NCBI GenBank assembly: GCA_007570785.1
Contig: ML660201.1
Location: forward strand, 42,422,863-42,486,862
From: Antilocapra americana
Lineage: Eukaryota; Chordata; Mammalia; Artiodactyla; Antilocapridae
Direction of reading: 5' to 3'
Length of the DNA stretch: 64,000 nucleotides
Positions 59,544-64,000 of the stretch are shown piece by piece (within the stretch, counting starts at the first letter, position 1; each line of letters opens with the position of its first letter). Made by a program: the position numbers and the translations under genes. Under the pieces are notes generated by a model that made no database searches, had not been told where the DNA came from, and saw nothing but the letters and a program-made list of their open reading frames with translations.

Positions 59544-62500
59544 GCGGAACATATAGTTTAATGAAGGAGTCAAACAGTAATACAGGTCCACTGATAAGAA
59601 TGTAAGAAACAGACATTAATGCTCAAAAGGAAAGAAATACTGCCCTACGTAAATGCAAGACAAAAGAATATGAACTAGGACACATGTTAAAGCCTCTTTT
59701 ATTGAGTAATGAACAAGAGGATCTCCTGAGATGGAGGGAGTAGTATCTGCAAACGCCGTCTTAAGAAGAAAGAGAGGTGTCTTGGCACAAAAAAGGCCAG
59801 GTTTGCAGTGAAGTCTGAGAGAGAAAGATGCCAGACCCCTTCAGGGTCTTGCAGGCCATGGCAGTCTTAAAAGAATGTTAACAGCAAGCACACAATGGAG
59901 TGGTTCCATATCAATTATATGAGCTCCCTTCCAGGGTCGTCCTCACTGCGTCAAGTGGCTCAAATGACCTACTGATTTACCACTGCAGCAATTTGGGCAG
60001 GCTTTCAAAGATACTTACTTTTGTAACAGAAGAAAAAAACAGAATGATTTTGTTTGTAATCTAAAAGACAAAGAATTCCTCTTCATGCAAAGCAAATGCC
60101 AAGAGTGAGCTCAGAGTACAGTTCTACACCTGAGGAATAAATCTTGGTAAACAGTGACTGAGATTTTGTCACTGTAATTCAACACAGCAAAAGGCCAAGG
60201 ATGCCTCCTTGAAAAATAGTGGAGCCATATCCATATCCTGACTTTATGGTTCTCCATCCCCAGAATGTTGGACCAAACACCCTAGAAGCACTCCTGCTTG
60301 TAGATCCTGGCCTCCTGAACTCTTCAGGCTGTTCGCACTTGATTAGATATTACTATTAACATTTTTTGTGTGTAAAGAAAGAATGAAGGCTAGGGTATTT
60401 TCCTTCTTAGTCACATGGTGATGACTCACCATGAAAAAAAAAAAAACATACATAGGAATTCAAGGTATTCTATGTTTAACTGACCCACTCTATTTTTAGG
60501 TTACACCTGATTTATTATTATAAATTCCCTCTTTTTCCTCATAGTTTTCTCTCACAATCAAATCCACGATAATATATCCAAAAGTAGACTTTTCTGAGTT
60601 AGTTCTCTTCTATCTATATCCCTTCCTGATTAAAAATGCATCCATCTGCTCAAATACACATTTGTCATCTCATCCAACCATCTACTCACACACATACATA
60701 TCTATCTATCCATCTATCTCTCCAACTCTTTTACTAAGTATTGATGTTACAGATAATGAAATTCAGAGTCAAATGACTTATTCCCTTTGGCCTTTTACCT
60801 CTGTCTCTGGCAGTTTTTGTGGGATTATGAACCATAGTAAGGCATTGGGGAAGAGAGTAAATCAATGTTTGGGGATTATTACAGCTACTTTACACACGGC
60901 TATTTATGCAGTATATAAAGCTAAGGAAAACCGATTTTCTTACAGGGAATAAAAAAGAAGTACATGATAAAATAAGTTTGTATTTCACTTCCAAGTTCTG
61001 TGGCTGTAAATAAAGCTTCGTTGGTCGAGCTAGAAGGAGAACCCCAGAGGACTGATTCAAGAGCTCAGTACTAAGCGACAGACGGCTTGCCAGAGAGATG
61101 AATGCATTTCATTATCTTGTGCTTATTCCATAGGCATAATTAGAACTCCTTTGAGAAGTCAACTAATTATGTAACAGCCAACAAAATATGTGAGGATTTC
61201 ATTTTGACATTAAGCTGAATCTATCAAGCTCTGTTTTAATTTATGATTTCCCATTAGAAAGGGACCAAACAGGACAAGCTGTTTCCACAGCAATGGTTTC
61301 CGATTAGTATCACTGGATAACATAAAGGTAGAGTATATATCTTCCCCTTGGGGCCTCACTGGAGAAAAGGCAGCTTAGATTATCCCGATATATTATTAGA
61401 TGTCCCCATTGTCCCACAGAAACACAGCTGCAGGTATATTATTTCTGGCTGGGGCAATAGTAATATGAGGTATCAGCAGAGACATCAAATGAACAACCTG
61501 TACTAGCTGGCTTACTTTTTCCCCTTTCTATACACCGTCTGTATGAAGCAGGGAGATCTGGTCCCAGCACCAGGGACTCCAGCTGAAGCCTCACACTTCC
61601 CAGCCTACAGTCAGCACCTCCATCTCTAGCCAGCCCTCCATGCTGAGCTTTCACTCTGATAAGGAACATCAGCGATCTTGCTGTTTCCAGGAAAAACTTT
61701 CAGTTTCTGAACCCTCTTATCTGCCTTTTCCCATCTAAAGGGGATTGCATCTCCCAGTCCAGGCACAGGAAATGACTTTGGCACTTTTTTCCAGAAAGCA
61801 AGGTAAGGAAAATAAGTTGCATAACTCTTCAAGTGGCAACCCAGAGTGTTTCTCAAGAAAGGCAAAAATGGAGGAACAAAGACATTTTTCAACAAGAGGA
61901 AAGTGAAAGGCACAACCTCTCATTTCATTTGCAGGTAACTTATAAAACGAATGTGACATTTTCCCCCAAAACCCAAGCTACTCCTGGATAAATTAGCTTC
62001 AGATGATGCTTAAGAAAAAAAAAAAAGGTGGGGAAGTAAGTCATCCAGCTGCTATGTGACTGCCAAGCAGCCAAAAATGGTTCCATAGACTTTTGAGAAT
62101 TTCTAATGACAGCCTATTTTGGAACATGTAGATATAGCTTTCCAAGTCCAGAAAGGAAAGGTAGGGCCTTTGGGATACAAAGAAAGCACAGAGGAAAGGG
62201 ATGGCAGACATGGGCATGGGAGCCACCACCGGCCTTCCTGTGCACAGCAGTCTGCCCACTGGTCATGGCCCTGCCTCTTTCCGGCCAGATGTGCCCATGC
62301 CATCCTTCTCTGCTAGCAGGCCAGAGAGCTGCCTCCAAAGGCCTGGAGCTGGCCCTCGACACAGAACCTCTTTGCCATCTGGGATTCAGTGCAGGCAGCT
62401 GGAGTTAGTGAAAGAGTTAATGCGATTTTCCACTCTCCCCACTTGCTTTGAGGGACTCTAGCGAAAACTGGCCTGATCAAATCACCTTTAGGAAATGGAA

Positions 62501-64000
62501 AAATCTAACTCACCACAGAGAAAGGCAAGCATAGCAAGGAATGCTGGAGATGAACCAAGGATGGGCTGAATAAGTCTACACCATTAGGGCCGCAAGAAAG
62601 GGAAACACAGACCCAGAGAGGAAAAAAAGGTGGCAACAAAGCAGCATCTTCCTGTGTGTAGACAACCTCTCTCTCACATGTCCACCTTCCTATCCTCAGG
62701 GTATGGAGTTCGAGGCCTGGCATGCACATGGCAAGGAGGAGGCTCAGCCACTATTACCTTATGCATCTCACAGATGTGTCAGCTGGTATGAGTTAGCCAA
62801 GCAGTGACCACATTTTGGGGAGAAATCATCCATTGATTTATCACAGGGGGCATAAATCATAAATGCATTTAGTTGTCTTCATCGCCTTTCTTGTCATCCT
62901 GCCCCTCTGAAGTGAAATTAAGAGGCAGACGTATTATCTGGGATCAATTCCAGATCCCACTCGTGTTTATAAAATAAGGAAGCCAGGATGGGTTTCACAC
63001 AAACCTTCTGCCACAGGTTGATCAAAGTCCCAGCACCTCGAAGGCCAAGTCACCACACAGAGAATGTGGAGAAGCTGGGTGATGAGAGGGGTGGTTAACT
63101 CAGTTCGCTCTCACTCCTCAGTCTCAGCTGGGCTGAGGACGACAGGAGGCCTGTGCTGTTCCTACAACAAGCCAACCCCTTCATGAGCTCAGGACTCTGG
63201 GGCCCAGAGAGCTCTCCTGCCCACCATGAACTGGCAGAGCTCAGAGGCAATGGGAGAACAGACAGTGGTTGGCTGCAGCCACAAGTTTTTTAATTATGTC
63301 AATGAAGACAATGGCTACAACAAAGCAGACAGACACTCTTCGAGAAAAGTCAGGAAGACTCATGTCAAACATTTCTGCATTCTGATGTCTCAGGCCCCAT
63401 TTAGATCTTTTCAGGGATCCTGTCTCATTCACACTGCCTTCCTGGAGAAGCTTGTCCCACTCCACTCCATGGACCATAAGGTACTGGCACATGCCTGTTC
63501 CAATGGTTCTTGCAAAAAACTGGGAAAGAGCTACAATAGCTCCAAGGCTATTTTATAAACTAGAAGGTTAGAGAGTTCCACCTCTTTCTCCTGATGTCAG
63601 GGGGCCAAATGTTCATTCCTAGATCAACATTACTTTCACTGGATTTTTTTTTTGAAGGGCTAGTTCCCCTTTTAAGTCTATTTTTTGTTGTTGTCTTTAA
63701 TGAGAAGAATGCATAGCAGGCCATTTCCAAAGCAGAGGAAGGGAAAAGATCAGTACTTTCAGGAAAGCTGAGACAATTATTCTGTTGGGGGGAAAACATA
63801 TTTCAGTATCTGTCTGGCTCATATAGACATCCTTCCGTTTGAAGTACAAACAGGAAAACTCTCCTTCAAAATTCTAAAACCATCACTTCTTGTCTCTGTC
63901 CCATTGAGGCATAGAAACAAATCATATGAAAGGAAAATTAAAGTGATCCAAATCTTAAAAGCCATGAGTTCTGAGGATCAGATTCACAGAACCAAGGATT
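59544..64000. other. Single-copy non-coding DNA to window end
   Basis: No ruminant SINE or BovB and no gene recognised in 4.4 kb. There is a (CTAT/CATC)n-like stretch at 60690-60721 and A runs at 60434-60446 and 62014-62026. 61080-61270 and 62790-62960 look like possible conserved non-coding elements (see findings). 62100-62460 is GC-richer, so many frames stay open by composition; none has a recognisable product. Confidence 0.5.

Noticed and set aside
62100..62460. Cluster of open frames on both strands
   Set aside because: Explained by higher GC content; none of the translations is recognisable and no splice pattern is clear.
1..64000. CRISPR arrays, operons, prophage or plasmid features
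   Set aside because: The regularly recurring sequences are dispersed ruminant SINEs and LINEs; nothing prokaryotic is present.

Overview
The window is nuclear DNA from a ruminant, almost certainly a bovid. The diagnostic sequences are RTE-type BovB LINE fragments with the characteristic repeated ACTGA 3' ends, tRNA-Glu-derived Bov-tA SINEs (monomeric and dimeric), dimeric BOV-A2 SINEs with (CAG)n tails, and an artiodactyl-type L1 3' end. BovB also occurs in squamates, but BovB together with Bov-tA and BOV-A2 is ruminant-specific. I found no protein-coding gene, no RNA gene, no CpG-island-like segment and no CRISPR or prokaryotic feature. Every long open frame either lies in a retroelement or shows no recognisable domain. 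The window reads as intergenic or deep intronic DNA.

Layout. 1-5.3 kb is mostly single-copy AT-rich DNA with one old CHR-like SINE. 5.3-7.7 kb is a nested SINE/BovB cluster. 7.7-15.7 kb is an ancient, nearly full-length L1M-type element in sense orientation, cut near its 3' end by a 2.4 kb antisense BovB that itself carries a BOV-A2. 16.8-18.1 kb holds old MIR pieces, one split by an MLT1 LTR. 18.3-23.3 kb is a CHR-like SINE followed by a 5'-inverted L1 with BovB and BOV-A2 insertions inside it. 23.8-30.8 kb has three BovB copies, one holding a Bov-tA, separated by single-copy DNA. 30.8-43 kb is single-copy DNA with a dimeric Bov-tA, MIR and hAT-Charlie relics and two antisense BovB 3' ends. 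43-49.8 kb has tandem and opposed Bov-tA copies, two oppositely oriented hAT copies, MIRs and an MLT1 LTR. 50-64 kb is repeat-poor and includes a 64-bp perfect inverted repeat (54599-54935) and several stretches that look like candidate conserved non-coding elements.

There is no gene network to describe. What can be read is insertion history: old MIR, hAT, MLT1 and L1M, then L1 with CHR-like SINEs, then BovB, Bov-tA and BOV-A2. Several insertions still carry target-site duplications. Two LINE copies (BovB at 5.65-6.96 kb, L1 at 18.46-23.3 kb) have the 5'-inverted structure expected from twin priming. The most unusual item is the long perfect inverted repeat at 54.6-54.9 kb, which I cannot assign to any known transposon. 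Family names come from recognising consensus-like motifs by eye, so boundaries are approximate unless a target-site duplication fixes them.
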